Assembly: GCF_003071365.1 (NCBI RefSeq)
Contig: NZ_CP028960.1
Coordinates: forward strand, 496,001 to 560,000
Length of the DNA: 64,000 nucleotides
Direction: 5' to 3'
Source of the DNA: Methyloceanibacter sp. wino2
Lineage (GTDB): Bacteria; Pseudomonadota; Alphaproteobacteria; Rhizobiales; Methyloligellaceae
The position numbers were made by a program, and so were the translations under genes. Shown here one piece after another: positions 10,173 to 20,552 of this stretch. The notes under the pieces were generated by a model, which saw only the letters and a list, made by a program, of their open reading frames with translations, did no database searches and was not told where the DNA came from. Every line of letters starts with the position of its first letter. The first letter of the stretch is position 1.

Positions 10173-10651
10173 TCCCGTGTTCCCTCTGCACCGCCGCTTC
10201 CGCGGCGCCCCGCGCCGAGTAACTTGCGGAGGTCGCGGACTTTGTCCCGCGCCTCCGCCAAATGCGCTTCAAAACGTTTCGGCTCCCAGAGCTGAAATTT
10301 TTCTCCGAGCCCCACAAAGGTGATGTGGCTGGTGATGCCGGCGTGTTCGCGCAAGCGCTCGGGAAGAATCGTACGACCGTCTTGATCGATTGAGAGAATT
10401 TCGGATGTGCCGAAGAGCGCCGTGGCGAGCTGATCGCGCTCATCGGAGTACGGCGCGATGTCTTCGACGAGAGAATTGATTTTATCCACGAGGCGCTGGC
10501 CGCCGGCGTCGAGCGCGGGCGCATCAAGCGATGGATAGCAGTAGATGCCGTCGAGCCCGTCTTTGGCGAGAACCGTGCGGAAGGATGCGGGAACCGAGAC
10601 ACGGCCCTTGGCGTCGATCCTATTGGTGAATGATGAGACAAACTGATCCAT
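10169..10651 (-). CDS. mraZ: MraZ, transcriptional regulator of the dcw cluster
   Basis: DNA-binding regulator that in Escherichia coli represses its own operon. The 160-residue protein contains two SpoVT/AbrB-type repeats, the first around RIDAKGRVSVPASFR (residues 11-25) and the second around IDQDGRTILPERLREHA. It is the first gene of the minus-strand division cluster. About 175 bases upstream of the start lies an array of TGGG repeats with 10-base spacing that fits a MraZ binding region, so autoregulation is likely. Confidence 0.95.
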   Translation of the reverse strand: MDQFVSSFTNRIDAKGRVSVPASFRTVLAKDGLDGIYCYPSLDAPALDAGGQRLVDKINSLVEDIAPYSDERDQLATALFGTSEILSIDQDGRTILPERLREHAGITSHITFVGLGEKFQLWEPKRFEAHLAEARDKVRDLRKLLGAGRRGSGGAEGTRE

Positions 10652-10737
10652 CTCCCCCTCACGCGCTACGAAGCCGACTGGATGAACACGGAACTAAAAA
10701 CTGCGCTTCGGCGCTGGCCTTCCGCGAATTCGGTAAC

Positions 10738-10803
10738 GGGTGGAGGAAGCGGCGCGGATCCCCCCGTGGCCTCAAAGGAAGCGCTGCCTTGCTTCCTCCA
10801 CCC
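10738..10803. repeat. 13-bp perfect inverted repeat in the mraZ leader
   Basis: Bases 10738-10750 (GGGTGGAGGAAGC) are the exact reverse complement of 10791-10803, with 40 bases between. If mraZ is transcribed from a promoter near the TGGG array, the repeat lies in the 5' untranslated leader and would form a strong stem. No T-tract follows, so a classical terminator is not indicated; a leader control element or mRNA-stability structure is possible. Confidence 0.7.
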
Positions 10804-10824
10804 CACTCACCGAACGGGCATTTA

Positions 10825-10858
10825 TGGGATAGCATGGGATATCATGGGCGTCAATGGA
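10825..10858 (+). promoter_or_regulatory. MraZ-box-like array: TGGG direct repeats every 10 bases
   Basis: TGGG occurs at 10825, 10835 and 10845, followed in the same 10-base phase by TGGA at 10855, CGGG at 10865 and TGGG at 10885. MraZ is known to bind direct repeats of TGGGN separated by 5 bases, which is this spacing. Here the TGGG words are on the plus strand while mraZ is on the minus strand. The array lies in the only sizeable non-coding stretch upstream of the cluster. Confidence 0.7.
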
Positions 10859-11108
10859 AACGGTCGGGATATACGGTGATTTCATGGGAAATGGGTGCAC
10901 CTCAGCCTTGCGCGCAACGAACCATGTGCGCCCGCCGATTGTCGGCGAGCCGCGAAGCGCGCTAGATGTGCTTCAGGGGCGCGACCGACGTGAGTTCGAG
11001 GACGCCCGGCGAGGCTGATCCTCATGGCCACATAGCCGGCGCAATTGCGACGCCTACTGACGGCCTGAGACAAGCCATTGACGGGATGGCGATGCGCGAT
11101 TGGCGGCT

Positions 11109-12056
11109 ATGCAGGGAAGAACTCTCCACCGCATTTTAGGCCTGACGGCTTTCACGATTTTGGTGCTGGCCGCGAGCGTTCCGGCCGTGCGAGCCGCCGC
11201 CGTCTCGATGATGGCCGACGGTCCCGCCTTCATGCGGCTCGGACCGCCCGAGGCACCGGTCAGGCTCTTCTACGAGACCAAGGGCAAAGGCTCGCCCATT
11301 CTTCTGATCCACGGGTTCGGATCGAGCACGTACACTTGGCGGCGGATCGCGCCGGCGCTAGCGGAAAACCACAAGGTGATCGCCGTCGACCTGAAAGGCT
11401 TTGGACAATCCGACAAGCCGCTCGACGAGCACTACTCGATCTTCGACCAAGCCGAACTCATCAAGCAGCTCATCCTCGATAACGACCTCAAGAACCTGAC
11501 CCTCATCGGCCATTCTTATGGAGGCGGCATTTCGTTGATGCTTGCGCTCGACGACGACCCACGGCTCGCGGGACGGATCGAAAGGCTCGTACTGCTGGAC
11601 ACGATCGCGTACCCGCAAAACATCCCCGTCGCCTTCAAGATGATGGACATGCCGCTGATGTCTCATCTCGGCGTCCGCATGGTGCCGCCTGAGGTGCAGG
11701 CGCGCGTCGCGCTCAAGCTCGCCTATTTCGACGACACCAAGATCGGCGAGGATACCGTCGAGATGTATGCTGCTCCGTTGCGCACCACGGCGGGCAAGCA
11801 CGCGGTCATCCACAGTGCCCGCCAGATCGTACCGCAAGGCCTCGACGAGATTTCGAAGCGCTATCCGACGATCAAGCAGCCGACGCTCATCGCCTGGTGC
11901 GACAGCGACAAGATTGTGCCGCTCGACATTGGCCTCGAGCTTCGGCGCAACATGCCGACCTCCCGGCTCGAAATCATCGAGCAGTGCGGACACATGCCTC
12001 AGGAGGAGCAGCCCGAGGCGACGCTCCGGCTCATCCAGGACTTCCTGGGAGGCTGA
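11109..12056 (+). CDS. Exported alpha/beta-hydrolase fold protein
   Basis: Predicted periplasmic hydrolase of unknown substrate, about 315 aa. An N-terminal hydrophobic segment (RILGLTAFTILVLAASV) ending near AVRAAA looks like a signal peptide. The fold is shown by the oxyanion-hole motif LLIHGFGSS, the nucleophile elbow GHSYGG (Ser about 136), a likely acid in WCDSDKIVPL and the catalytic His in CGHMPQEEQP. The family includes esterases, epoxide hydrolases and haloalkane dehalogenases; the sequence does not decide among them. ATG 11109 was chosen over a TTG nine bases upstream. It stands alone between mraZ and katG. Confidence 0.85.
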   Translation: MQGRTLHRILGLTAFTILVLAASVPAVRAAAVSMMADGPAFMRLGPPEAPVRLFYETKGKGSPILLIHGFGSSTYTWRRIAPALAENHKVIAVDLKGFGQSDKPLDEHYSIFDQAELIKQLILDNDLKNLTLIGHSYGGGISLMLALDDDPRLAGRIERLVLLDTIAYPQNIPVAFKMMDMPLMSHLGVRMVPPEVQARVALKLAYFDDTKIGEDTVEMYAAPLRTTAGKHAVIHSARQIVPQGLDEISKRYPTIKQPTLIAWCDSDKIVPLDIGLELRRNMPTSRLEIIEQCGHMPQEEQPEATLRLIQDFLGG

Positions 12057-12099
12057 ATCAAACCTGTCTTGGGACGCCGCTAGGGTCGTTTTGCGCTGA

Positions 12100-14433
<2,334 letters not shown>

Positions 14434-14505
14434 GAGACAGGGCGACGCGCGTCGCCACTGAGCCAAAGCTGAAGCGCCCCTCCCCCCATCGCGGCGCTTC
14501 CTAAG

Positions 14506-14546
14506 AGAACGGCCGGCGTGATTTCACCGCCGGCCGTTCTTCTATT
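14506..14546 (+). terminator. Rho-independent terminator after katG
   Basis: Bases 14506-14518 (AGAACGGCCGGCG) pair perfectly with 14528-14540, a 13-bp stem with a 9-base loop, followed by a T-rich run (tctattct). It ends katG and may also serve the convergent DUF1328 gene. Confidence 0.85.
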
Positions 14547-14569
14547 CTGTCGGCTGATATGCCCGCGCG

Positions 14570-14740
14570 TCAGCGCGCTGCGCCTCGCACCACATGCATG
14601 ATCAGCGATGCGACGAGGAGGACGAGGAAAATAAAGAACAAAATCTTGGCGATACCAGCCGATGCGCCGGCGATGCCGCCAAAGCCAAGTAGTCCTGCGA
14701 TCAAAGCGATTACGAGAAATGTCAAAGCCCATCCAAGCAT
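14570..14740 (-). CDS. DUF1328 small membrane protein (YtjA family)
   Basis: A 56-residue, almost wholly hydrophobic protein: [20 protein letters not shown] at the start, then [20 protein letters not shown] and a C-terminal helix ending HVVRGAAR. This is the two-helix layout and the exact [14 protein letters not shown] signature of DUF1328. ATG 14740 has AAAGGAG eight bases upstream. Function is unknown; homologues are often stress-induced, and an EcfG-like promoter motif lies 40-64 bases upstream. Confidence 0.93.
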   Translation of the reverse strand: MLGWALTFLVIALIAGLLGFGGIAGASAGIAKILFFIFLVLLVASLIMHVVRGAAR

Positions 14741-14779
14741 GACGATCTCCTTTCGTTGAGTTTACAGTCTACTCGAATA

Positions 14780-14804
14780 AACACGGAAACGGGAGCGTTG
14801 TTCC
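14780..14804 (-). promoter_or_regulatory. EcfG-like general-stress promoter (one mismatch)
   Basis: On the minus strand GGAAC (14804-14800) is followed after 16 bases by TGTT (14783-14780). The alphaproteobacterial EcfG consensus is GGAAC, 16-17 bases, CGTT, so the -10 element has one mismatch. It lies about 40 bases upstream of the DUF1328 start. Confidence 0.45.
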
Positions 14805-14846
14805 CAAAGACGCCGCAGCAGTACGCTCAAGGGGCTGAAAATTGGA

Positions 14847-14876
14847 GGCCGGCGTGAGGTTTCCCACACGCCGGCC
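14847..14876 (-). terminator. Hairpin downstream of rnpB
   Basis: Bases 14847-14856 (GGCCGGCGTG) pair perfectly with 14867-14876, with a 10-base loop. On the minus strand the stem is followed by TCCAATTTTC, a weak T-tract. It lies just past the 3' end of rnpB and is the likely terminator. Confidence 0.7.
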
Positions 14877-14884
14877 CTAAACAT

Positions 14885-15275
<391 letters not shown>

Positions 15276-15507
15276 GCCCGACATAAGGGGGAACCGGAGC
15301 CTATCGTCAAGTGCTCCGGCCTTGCGGCTTTCTGCCCAAAACCCGGCGACGTCGCGGTTGCCAACCTTCCGAACTCGTCACGGCTTTTTGATCCCCGGGT
15401 TACCAATGTTCCCATATGCTCGCGTCAACTTGCCGCATAATGGCAAAAACAGAGCGTTTCCGCGGCGCGCGGACACGTTGCAACCCTGGGCAACACGACT
15501 TCGAGCA

Positions 15508-16227
15508 ATGACCAATCAGGTTCTCATCGCACGCTGGCTCACCGTCTTTCCGGAGCTGGCAGAGCTTGAGGCGGAGACGAAAGACACCCTGTTCGACGTC
15601 ACGCAGTTCCAACGGCTGCGGCGCGGCGACGTGGCCTACTATCAGGGTCAGCTTTGCCGGAACTACCTCATGTGCATCGAGGGGCAGACGCGCGTCTTCA
15701 AGACCTCGGAGACCGGCCGGGAGATCATGCTCTACCAGGTCGGGGCCGGCGAAACCTGCGTCCTGACGACATCCTGTTTGATGGCCGGGAACCCCTTCCC
15801 CGCCGAAAGCACTGTCCAGGCCGACCTCTTGCTCGCAGCCATACCCGCGGACATGTTTCATCGGCTCATGTCCGCGTCGCCGAAGTTCCGGAACTACGTG
15901 CTGTCGAACTACGGCGACCTGCTGTCGAGCCTGATCATGCTGGTGGACGAGGTGGCCTTCGCAAGCCTTGATCTTCGCTTGGCCCGGCGCCTGCTCGCGG
16001 AGGCAGAGGACGCGAGCGTTATTTCGAAAACGCATCAACAACTGGCTCTGGATCTCGGGAGCGTGCGCGAAGTCATCAGCCGCTACATCTCCGAATGGGA
16101 GCGCATGGGCTGGGTGCGCTCTTCGCGCGGATCGATCGAGGTTCTGAACCGAAGCGCCCTCGCCGCTTACGGCGCGGGCGATAGCGCCTCCCACGGCGCG
16201 ACGCTGCAATCGGGCTCGCAAGCGTGA
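15508..16227 (+). CDS. Crp/Fnr-family transcriptional regulator
   Basis: About 239 aa: an N-terminal cyclic-nucleotide-binding-type beta-barrel (RRGDVAYYQGQLCRNYLMCIEG, GETCVLTTSCLMAGNPFPAES) and a C-terminal winged helix with LDLGSVREVISRYISEWERMG as recognition region. The Cys pattern in the barrel (Cys in QLCRNYLMC and ETCVLTTSC) differs from the N-terminal Cys cluster of true Fnr, so oxygen sensing by an iron-sulfur cluster is not shown. Its ligand is unknown. It is followed by the YHS-like gene cluster, which it could regulate; a dyad at 16285 is a candidate site. ATG 15508 chosen because homology begins there. Confidence 0.88.
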   Translation: MTNQVLIARWLTVFPELAELEAETKDTLFDVTQFQRLRRGDVAYYQGQLCRNYLMCIEGQTRVFKTSETGREIMLYQVGAGETCVLTTSCLMAGNPFPAESTVQADLLLAAIPADMFHRLMSASPKFRNYVLSNYGDLLSSLIMLVDEVAFASLDLRLARRLLAEAEDASVISKTHQQLALDLGSVREVISRYISEWERMGWVRSSRGSIEVLNRSALAAYGAGDSASHGATLQSGSQA

Positions 16228-16284
16228 CGCGCGCACAACGTAACTCAGGTCACAGACGAGCGCCGTGATCAGGACCTAAGGAGG

Positions 16285-16305
16285 TTGAGGACCAACGCTC
16301 CTCAA
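16285..16305. promoter_or_regulatory. Perfect dyad upstream of the first YHS-like gene
   Basis: TTGAGGA (16285-16291) and TCCTCAA (16299-16305) form a 7-bp inverted repeat with a 7-base spacer, 52 bases before the start at 16357. The size and symmetry suit a regulator site or a small leader hairpin. A link to the Crp/Fnr-type gene just upstream is only suggested by position. Confidence 0.45.
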
Positions 16306-16356
16306 AATGGAACAAACACTAACGCGTGGCCAACGAGACGAAACGCCCAAGGACCG

Positions 16357-17430
16357 ATGACAATGACGGACACGACACCGACACGGTTTATTACCCGGCT
16401 GACATTGCGAGCGCTCTTGGCGGGCATGCTTGCAACGGGCCTCCCGGCGATTGCGGTCGCCATGGATGATCACGGAGATACCGACGCAGAGTTCGACGAG
16501 AGCTGTGCCATGGGGCTCGCCGACGGGCAGATGGTGAAGACGGATTGCTCGGTCAGTTGGACAGACGAGGACGGCAAGGTCTACTGCTTCTCGTCCGAGA
16601 ATTCGAAGTCCGCGTTCCTGAAGGACCCGAAAGGCAATATCGCCAAGGCCAAGATGTTTCTCGACGAGCAGGAGGCCAAGGCGGCCTCCGGCCAGAAGGT
16701 TTTCACCGACAAGGACGTGAATGCGCGGGTGAAGGAAGTCATCGAGGAACGCTCTGATGGTGGCGCCTTCGTGTTCCATGACCCCAAGCTTAACGCCGAC
16801 CTCAATCTGAAGTTCGACGAGATCAAGATCGTGCGCGGCATGGAAGGGTACGGCTGGTTCGCCAATGTCATCTTCAGCGATATCGAAGAGCCGAAGAAGC
16901 AATATGCCCTCGACTTTTGGTTCAAGCCCGAAGGACAGCAGCTCACGCTCCAGGACATCCGCGTGCAAAAGGGCCCCAAGCGCGACGGCGACGGCTACTT
17001 CATGATCACGCGGCTCCCCGTTGCCTGGTGGTGGCTGCCCGTGCAGGAACATCCCGGCAGCATCGAAGGTACGCGGGCCTGGGAAGTGATGGCTTCGATC
17101 CACGACTACATCCTCGAGAACAAGGACGAGGACGGGAACATCACCGTCAAGGATGACAAGACCGGCGAGGATCTGACCCTGCAATTCGTCGAGATGCACC
17201 GGCCGGTGCGTCGCCTCAAAGGCGAGGACAAATACTTCGCCTGCACCGACTTCCGTAAACCCGGCAGCAAGGACGAGTATTACGATCTCGACTTCTGGGT
17301 CGACGAGAAGGACGGCTCGCTGAAGGTCGGCAATGTGAAGGTTCACAAGGTCCCGGTCCAAGAGGACGGTATCTGGACCCAGGTCGACCGCTACACCTTC
17401 GAAGGCATGGACTTCGACGAAACGCTTTAA
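16357..17430 (+). CDS. Exported protein with YHS-like Cys domain and long C-terminal domain
   Basis: Predicted periplasmic protein of 357 aa. A signal peptide (LTLRALLAGMLATGLPAIAVA) precedes a YHS-like module: CAMGL, then TDCSV, YCF and FLKDPKGNIAKA, the same pattern as in the two small proteins downstream. Residues from about 105 to the end form a second region of unknown family rich in acidic and aromatic residues (YGWFANVIFSD, YALDFWFKPEG, YYDLDFWVDEKDG), with internal similarity between the two DFWFKPEG/DFWVDEKDG blocks that suggests a repeated fold. Start ATG 16357 is supported by a nearby GGA; ATG 16363 is possible. A strong terminator follows. Confidence 0.75.
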   Translation: MTMTDTTPTRFITRLTLRALLAGMLATGLPAIAVAMDDHGDTDAEFDESCAMGLADGQMVKTDCSVSWTDEDGKVYCFSSENSKSAFLKDPKGNIAKAKMFLDEQEAKAASGQKVFTDKDVNARVKEVIEERSDGGAFVFHDPKLNADLNLKFDEIKIVRGMEGYGWFANVIFSDIEEPKKQYALDFWFKPEGQQLTLQDIRVQKGPKRDGDGYFMITRLPVAWWWLPVQEHPGSIEGTRAWEVMASIHDYILENKDEDGNITVKDDKTGEDLTLQFVEMHRPVRRLKGEDKYFACTDFRKPGSKDEYYDLDFWVDEKDGSLKVGNVKVHKVPVQEDGIWTQVDRYTFEGMDFDETL

Positions 17431-17471
17431 TGGTGTGGGCCCGTCTTCGGGCGGCCCACCAGAAACGATCC

Positions 17472-17504
17472 GCCGCCCCTCATGCCAACGGGGCGGCTTT
17501 TCTT
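17472..17504 (+). terminator. Rho-independent terminator
   Basis: GCCGCCCC (17472-17479) pairs with GGGGCGGC (17490-17497), followed by TTTTCTTT. A second hairpin (GTGGGCCCG/CGGGCGGCCCAC) lies between the stop codon and this stem. It separates the large YHS-like gene from the next one. Confidence 0.85.
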
Positions 17505-17675
17505 TGCCAAAGTTCCGGCTGGAAATCGCGAAGTTGTGATGGCCTCTGCGTGATCCCAGTCACACTCCCGGCGCGTTGTCCCTCTGTAACATGATCAAAC
17601 GCTTGCGATAGGCGGGACCAACAAGGCCTGCCCGCAAAGCGGAGACATGGAACGGAGAGAGTAATGGAGGAAACC

Positions 17676-17936
17676 ATGACGAAATTTCTGACCCCCGTCC
17701 TTATCACAGGCGTTCTTCTCTTCACCGGCTCGGCGATCGCCGCGACGGGTGAGTACGACAACATGTGCGCCATGGGCTTGGCCCTCGAGAAGAAGGTCGA
17801 GACCGATTGCTCCGTCAATGCGGAGATCGACGGCAAGACCTATTGCTTCGGCAACGAGACGGCCAAGACCCTGTTCATGAAGGACACCGAGGGGAACCTC
17901 AAAAAAGCGCAGAGCTTCTACAACGACAATCAGTAG
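17676..17936 (+). CDS. Small exported YHS-like Cys protein
   Basis: An 86-residue protein with a signal peptide (FLTPVLITGVLLFTGSAIA) and a mature part consisting only of the YHS-like module: NMCAMGL, ETDCSV, YCF and FMKDTEGNLKKAQSFYNDN. The three Cys are conserved with the flanking paralogues. ATG 17676 has GGAGG five bases upstream, preferred over ATG 17664. YHS domains are known as metal-binding or chaperone-associated modules; the periplasmic role here is unknown. No partner enzyme is next to it. Confidence 0.8.
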   Translation: MTKFLTPVLITGVLLFTGSAIAATGEYDNMCAMGLALEKKVETDCSVNAEIDGKTYCFGNETAKTLFMKDTEGNLKKAQSFYNDNQ

Positions 17937-17991
17937 GCTCTGCCCCACGTCCAAGGCGCATGCCGACAGCGTCTCTCAACGACGTGTCTTC

Positions 17992-18022
17992 GGAAGATCC
18001 GGCGCGTAGCGCCGGACCTTCC
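17992..18022 (+). terminator. Strong hairpin between two YHS-like genes
   Basis: GGAAG plus TCCGGCGC (17992-18005) pair with GCGCCGGA plus CTTCC (18009-18022) around a GTA loop, with a single A/C mismatch. There is no T-tract, so it may be a processing or stabilising stem rather than a terminator. Confidence 0.5.
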
Positions 18023-18165
18023 CACCGGCTGGCTTCACTTCCTCGGGTTGGTAGAGCAATTGTCCATTGACGGCGCGGGCATTTCTGACGATTCAATGCC
18101 GTCTCATCGGCCGAATACGCCAGATACACGAAAGTCTCGTACGTAAAGTCTTGGAGGAAGAATTT

Positions 18166-18435
18166 ATGAAGAAGGTTGTTCTTGCCGCTGCGGTTGCCGG
18201 CACCGTGATTGCTCTTTCCGGTTCCGCTGCTCTTGCCGCCGGTGCTCTCGGTGAATTCGGCAACAACTGCGCCTGGGGCCTGACCCAGGGCACGAAGAAA
18301 TACACGGACTGCTCGGTCCACGAGAAGGTCGGCGACAAGCTCTACTGCTTCAGCAAGCAGGAAGCCAAAGAGGAGTTCATGAAGGACCCCGAAGGCAACG
18401 TGGCCAAGGCCGAGAGCTTCTACAACGACAACTAG
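18166..18435 (+). CDS. Small exported YHS-like Cys protein
   Basis: An 89-residue protein: signal peptide (VVLAAAVAGTVIALSGSAALA) and the YHS-like module NNCAWGL, YTDCSV, YCF, FMKDPEGNVAKAESFYNDN. It is closely related to the 86-residue protein 230 bases upstream; both end in FYNDN. ATG 18166 has a strong GGAGGAAG site. The gene has its own spacing and a good terminator, so it is probably expressed separately. Function unknown. Confidence 0.8.
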   Translation: MKKVVLAAAVAGTVIALSGSAALAAGALGEFGNNCAWGLTQGTKKYTDCSVHEKVGDKLYCFSKQEAKEEFMKDPEGNVAKAESFYNDN

Positions 18436-18477
18436 TCACGCCGACGGCGCGTTCAGCGCCGAACGCTAGGCAGCAAA

Positions 18478-18507
18478 GGCTCGCCCAACTCTTGGGCGGG
18501 CCTTTTT
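18478..18507 (+). terminator. Rho-independent terminator
   Basis: CGCCCAA (18482-18488) pairs with TTGGGCG (18492-18498), extended outward by GGC/GCC, followed by TTTTT. It ends the third YHS-like gene. Confidence 0.88.
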
Positions 18508-18540
18508 CGTGACGGCCAAGGCTAAGTCAGCGCGGCAGTA

Positions 18541-19305
18541 TCAGACGGCAGCGCCCGCACGGAGCACAAGCAGTCTCTTCAGCGTCTCGCACGTAGAACG
18601 GTCCGCGCGGCCATCGACGCGCTCCGGCCGATAGTGCCGCTGAAACGCTTCCACGACGCTCTCGGTGCCGCGGCCGTAGGTCGAAGTGGCCTCCACCCCG
18701 TAGCCGAAATCCAAGAGATCCTGCTGCAGGTCGGCGACCGCCGCGCTCTCGTCGCCAAGACCAAGGCCGGAATCCTCGCCGGCCGGTACCGGCTCGGTCC
18801 AGAGGCCGATGCCGGCGCGGGCGAGCCGCGCCCAATCGAAGCGCTCGCCCGGGTCGCGCTTGCGCCCTGGTGCGATGTCCGAATGAGCCAGGATGCGTGC
18901 GGCCGGAATCGCATGACGGCTCAAAATGTCCTGGCACAGCGCCTCCACCGCCTGCATCTGCACGTCCGGAAACGGCGGATAGTCGAAATCATGACCGGGA
19001 TTGTGAATCTCGATGCCGATCGATGCGGAGTTTAAATCCGTCTCGCCGGCCCAGTGACTTTGTCCCGCGTGCCAGGCCCGCTCGGACTCCGGCACCATCT
19101 GGGTGATCGTCCCATCTTCGTCGACGACATAGTGCGCGGACACCTTGGAGTCCTCCGATGCCAGCCAATCGCGCGCGGCATCGTGGGCCTCCATGCCCGT
19201 ATAGTGGAGGATCAGCATATCCGGCCGCCGTCCGTCGCGACGCGGCTCGAAATTGGGCGACGGAACCCAGTGCGCGGCGAGCTTACTGTCGGGCGAAGAC
19301 GTCAT
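18541..19305 (-). CDS. N-acetylmuramoyl-L-alanine amidase (AmpD-like) with peptidoglycan-binding domain
   Basis: 254 aa. The amidase_2 domain (residues 15-165) shows LHYTGM with a zinc-ligand His, the IGIEIHNPG stretch with the catalytic Glu, and ILAHSDIAPGRKRDPGERFDW with the second His and the Asp of the active site. The C-terminal part (about 180-245) has a PG_binding_1-like pattern (VADLQQDLLDFGYG, VVEAFQRHYRPERVDG). No signal peptide is evident, in keeping with cytoplasmic AmpD-type recycling amidases that cleave anhydro-muropeptides. Convergent with the YHS-like genes; the next gene upstream is the TerB-DnaJ protein. Confidence 0.93.
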   Translation of the reverse strand: MTSSPDSKLAAHWVPSPNFEPRRDGRRPDMLILHYTGMEAHDAARDWLASEDSKVSAHYVVDEDGTITQMVPESERAWHAGQSHWAGETDLNSASIGIEIHNPGHDFDYPPFPDVQMQAVEALCQDILSRHAIPAARILAHSDIAPGRKRDPGERFDWARLARAGIGLWTEPVPAGEDSGLGLGDESAAVADLQQDLLDFGYGVEATSTYGRGTESVVEAFQRHYRPERVDGRADRSTCETLKRLLVLRAGAAV

Positions 19306-19413
19306 CCGACCGTGTCCTCATGCAAGATCATCCACGCTGCAAGTCGGTCCCTGCACCGGCGCTGAGCCGGCCCCAGGATTCCCGCACGCGTGGCAGCAGC
19401 GGAATACGCGGCC

Positions 19414-20139
19414 CTAGAGACCGCGCTCTTTCGCAATCTGCTGATAGGCCTCGTTGATAGCGGCGACCTTGTCCGTGGCGATGGCGATGAACTCTTCCGG
19501 CACGCCGCGGGCAATCAGCTTGTCCGGGTGGTTGTCCGCGATGAGCTTGCGGTACTGGGCCTTGAGCTCGTCGTTGGAGATGGTCGGCTGGACCTCGAGC
19601 ACCTCGTAAGGATTGCGCTTCGACGCCACCACGTGCCGCGCCTTGATGTAGCTGAATTCGGTGTCGGTGAACCCGAAACGCTTGGCGACCTGATGCAGGA
19701 ACTGTTCTTCGCTGGGATCGAACTCGTCGTCGGCCTTGGCGATGTGGAACAGACCATCGAGGACGTCTTCAAGCAGTTTGCGGTTGCCCTTGAACATCCC
19801 CGCGAGCTGGTCGGCATAGGCCTCGTAGCCGGAGACCTCTTGCTTGGCGAGGTTGAACACCCGTGCCACGTTCTTCATTTCGCCGTCGGGGACCTTGAAG
19901 ACCTCTTTGAAGGCATTCACCTCGTCCATGGTGACGACGCCGTCCGCCTTGGCCATTTTGGCGCCCAGCGCAATGACACCGACCGTGAAGGCCACCTGGT
20001 CCTCACCGTCGCCGCCGCCCTTCTGTTCACCGTCCCGGTCGATCACATAGTGTCCGGCGACACCGCCGACCAGCGCACCGATCGGCCCTCCGACCGCGAG
20101 ACCTGCGGCTGCACCTGCGAGCTTTCCCCAAACCGACAT
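19414..20139 (-). CDS. TerB/DnaJ (DjlA-like) protein
   Basis: 241 aa in three parts: a glycine-rich hydrophobic N-terminus (GAAAGLAVGGPIGALVGGVAG) likely to insert in or lie at the membrane, a TerB-type helical domain (residues 45-165, with GVVTMDEVNAF and DDEFDPSEEQFL acidic loops), and a C-terminal J domain with YEVLEVQPTISNDELKAQYR and the essential HPD in DNHPDK. This is the DjlA architecture, a co-chaperone that stimulates DnaK ATPase. ATG 20139 is chosen for its AGGGGG site; in-frame sequence upstream lacks family similarity. Confidence 0.93.
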   Translation of the reverse strand: MSVWGKLAGAAAGLAVGGPIGALVGGVAGHYVIDRDGEQKGGGDGEDQVAFTVGVIALGAKMAKADGVVTMDEVNAFKEVFKVPDGEMKNVARVFNLAKQEVSGYEAYADQLAGMFKGNRKLLEDVLDGLFHIAKADDEFDPSEEQFLHQVAKRFGFTDTEFSYIKARHVVASKRNPYEVLEVQPTISNDELKAQYRKLIADNHPDKLIARGVPEEFIAIATDKVAAINEAYQQIAKERGL

Positions 20140-20249
20140 AGTGGACCCCCTTGAAACTCTTGATCCTGTTAAACCATACGGGCTTTTCAGCTGCACCGCA
20201 TGGGATATTCGTCCCCGTAGCGTCTCGCTGCCGGGCGCATTGCCTGCTG

Positions 20250-20552
20250 CTATCCTCGCAGATTGGCCAGTATCGACATTTTCGGCTCATCGACCTCGAG
20301 GCCGGCCCCAAGGCGCCGCTCCACATGCCACGACCGGACGAAGGTCCAGACGGCGAACCACAGCGCCAGAAGGGCGTTGGCGCCGCTCGCGACCCAGACA
20401 AAAGTCGATCCCAGCTCGAAGAGATTGGCCGCGGCAAGGACAAAGGCCTCGATCACGATCGCGAAGCCGCCTGCCATCACGATGGCGGCGCAAAGCGAAA
20501 CGATAAAGATCGTCAGCGGATTTCCGCCCTTTTTGGTGTCTTCGGTGCTCAT
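20250..20552 (-). CDS. Small two-helix membrane protein, unknown function
   Basis: About 100 aa from ATG 20552. Two hydrophobic segments, PLTIFIVSLCAAIVMAGGFA and FVWVASGANALLALWFAVW, flank a short loop; the C-terminal tail is charged (RSWHVERRLGAGLEVDEP). An in-frame TTG at 20564 is an alternative start. I do not recognise a family. It lies upstream of the TerB-DnaJ gene in the same orientation with a 110-base gap. Confidence 0.65.
   Translation of the reverse strand: MSTEDTKKGGNPLTIFIVSLCAAIVMAGGFAIVIEAFVLAAANLFELGSTFVWVASGANALLALWFAVWTFVRSWHVERRLGAGLEVDEPKMSILANLRG

Larger units (their letters stand above)
10652..11108. other. Intergenic region between mraZ and the hydrolase gene
   Basis: This 457-base region separates two divergent genes. 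It holds the 13-bp inverted repeat and the TGGG array listed separately. Beyond these I see no supportable coding sequence, RNA gene or terminator; the part from 10900 to 11108 shows nothing recognisable. Confidence 0.6.

Noticed and set aside
16276-17361. A 361-codon frame antisense to the first YHS-like gene
   Set aside because: Composition and lack of motifs mark it as a shadow; the plus-strand gene has a signal peptide, ribosome site and terminator.
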